A stretch of 13,735 bases of DNA from Clostridiales bacterium. Lineage in GTDB: Bacteria; Bacillota; Clostridia; Oscillospirales; CAG-272. Positions 13,731-13,735 of the stretch are shown here, piece after piece (position 1 is the stretch's first letter; each line of letters opens with the position of its first letter). Below the pieces are notes generated by a model that worked only from the letters and a program-made list of their open reading frames with translations, did not search any database and was not told the origin of the DNA. The stretch lies in contig DXYE01000067.1 in assembly GCA_019415985.1 (NCBI GenBank), forward strand, positions 1 through 13,735, given 5' to 3'. Position numbers and translations under genes: made by a program.

Positions 13731-13735
13731 AACGC

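Overview
The window reads as chromosomal DNA from an anaerobic, endospore-forming Clostridia bacterium, most likely in or near the Oscillospirales/Ruminococcaceae. The reasons are an uninterrupted sigK with a pro-sequence next to a SipL-like DUF3794/LysM protein, several oxygen-sensitive iron-sulfur enzymes (a B12-type radical SAM protein, a 2[4Fe-4S] ferredoxin and a glycyl-radical-enzyme activase), clear Shine-Dalgarno sites and moderate GC. I see no CRISPR array, tRNA, rRNA, phage gene or intact insertion sequence.

Layout. 1-309 has no recognised gene. 310-840 encodes a CarD-family RNA polymerase-binding regulator. 927-1145 holds a possible small transcript: promoter-like sequence, very strong SD, seven-codon frame, tandem 10-mer and a hairpin shared as terminator with the convergent sipL. 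On the minus strand, sigK (3644-2940) is followed by sipL (2815-1154), a sporulation mother-cell pair. 3660-4376 has no gene but contains a good promoter reading into a B12-binding radical SAM enzyme (4377-5924) and a small ferredoxin (5964-6143). A strong promoter then drives a DUF1292 protein (6311-6604). 6605-7423 holds a rod-like structured RNA that I read as probable 6S RNA (about 6722-6938), a possible decayed transposase fragment and two perfect 10-bp-stem hairpins.

7424-7981 (minus) is a lipoprotein with a PrcB_C-like domain. 8012-8496 holds a palindrome, a consensus promoter and a long leader before a secreted or membrane-anchored Tim44-like/zinc-ribbon protein (8497-9399). That gene overlaps by 23 bp the gene for a glycyl-radical-enzyme activase (9377-10309) whose substrate enzyme is absent here. 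Next come a 32-residue single-pass membrane peptide (10441-10539), an RsuA-family pseudouridine synthase (10543-11256), a HAD phosphatase with an apparently non-canonical start codon (about 11381-12067), an unknown 111-residue protein (12314-12649) and a PfkB-family pyridoxamine kinase (12762-13730).

Functional reading. The left third concerns transcriptional control and sporulation (CarD, SigK, SipL-like), the middle holds a two-gene radical SAM/ferredoxin redox unit, and the right half is housekeeping (rRNA modification, phosphatase, vitamin B6 salvage) with small or uncharacterised membrane proteins. I found no obviously new multi-gene defence or biosynthetic system. The most promising leads are the small transcript at 927-1145, the uncharacterised radical SAM/ferredoxin pair, the overlapped orphan activase and the 32-residue membrane peptide.
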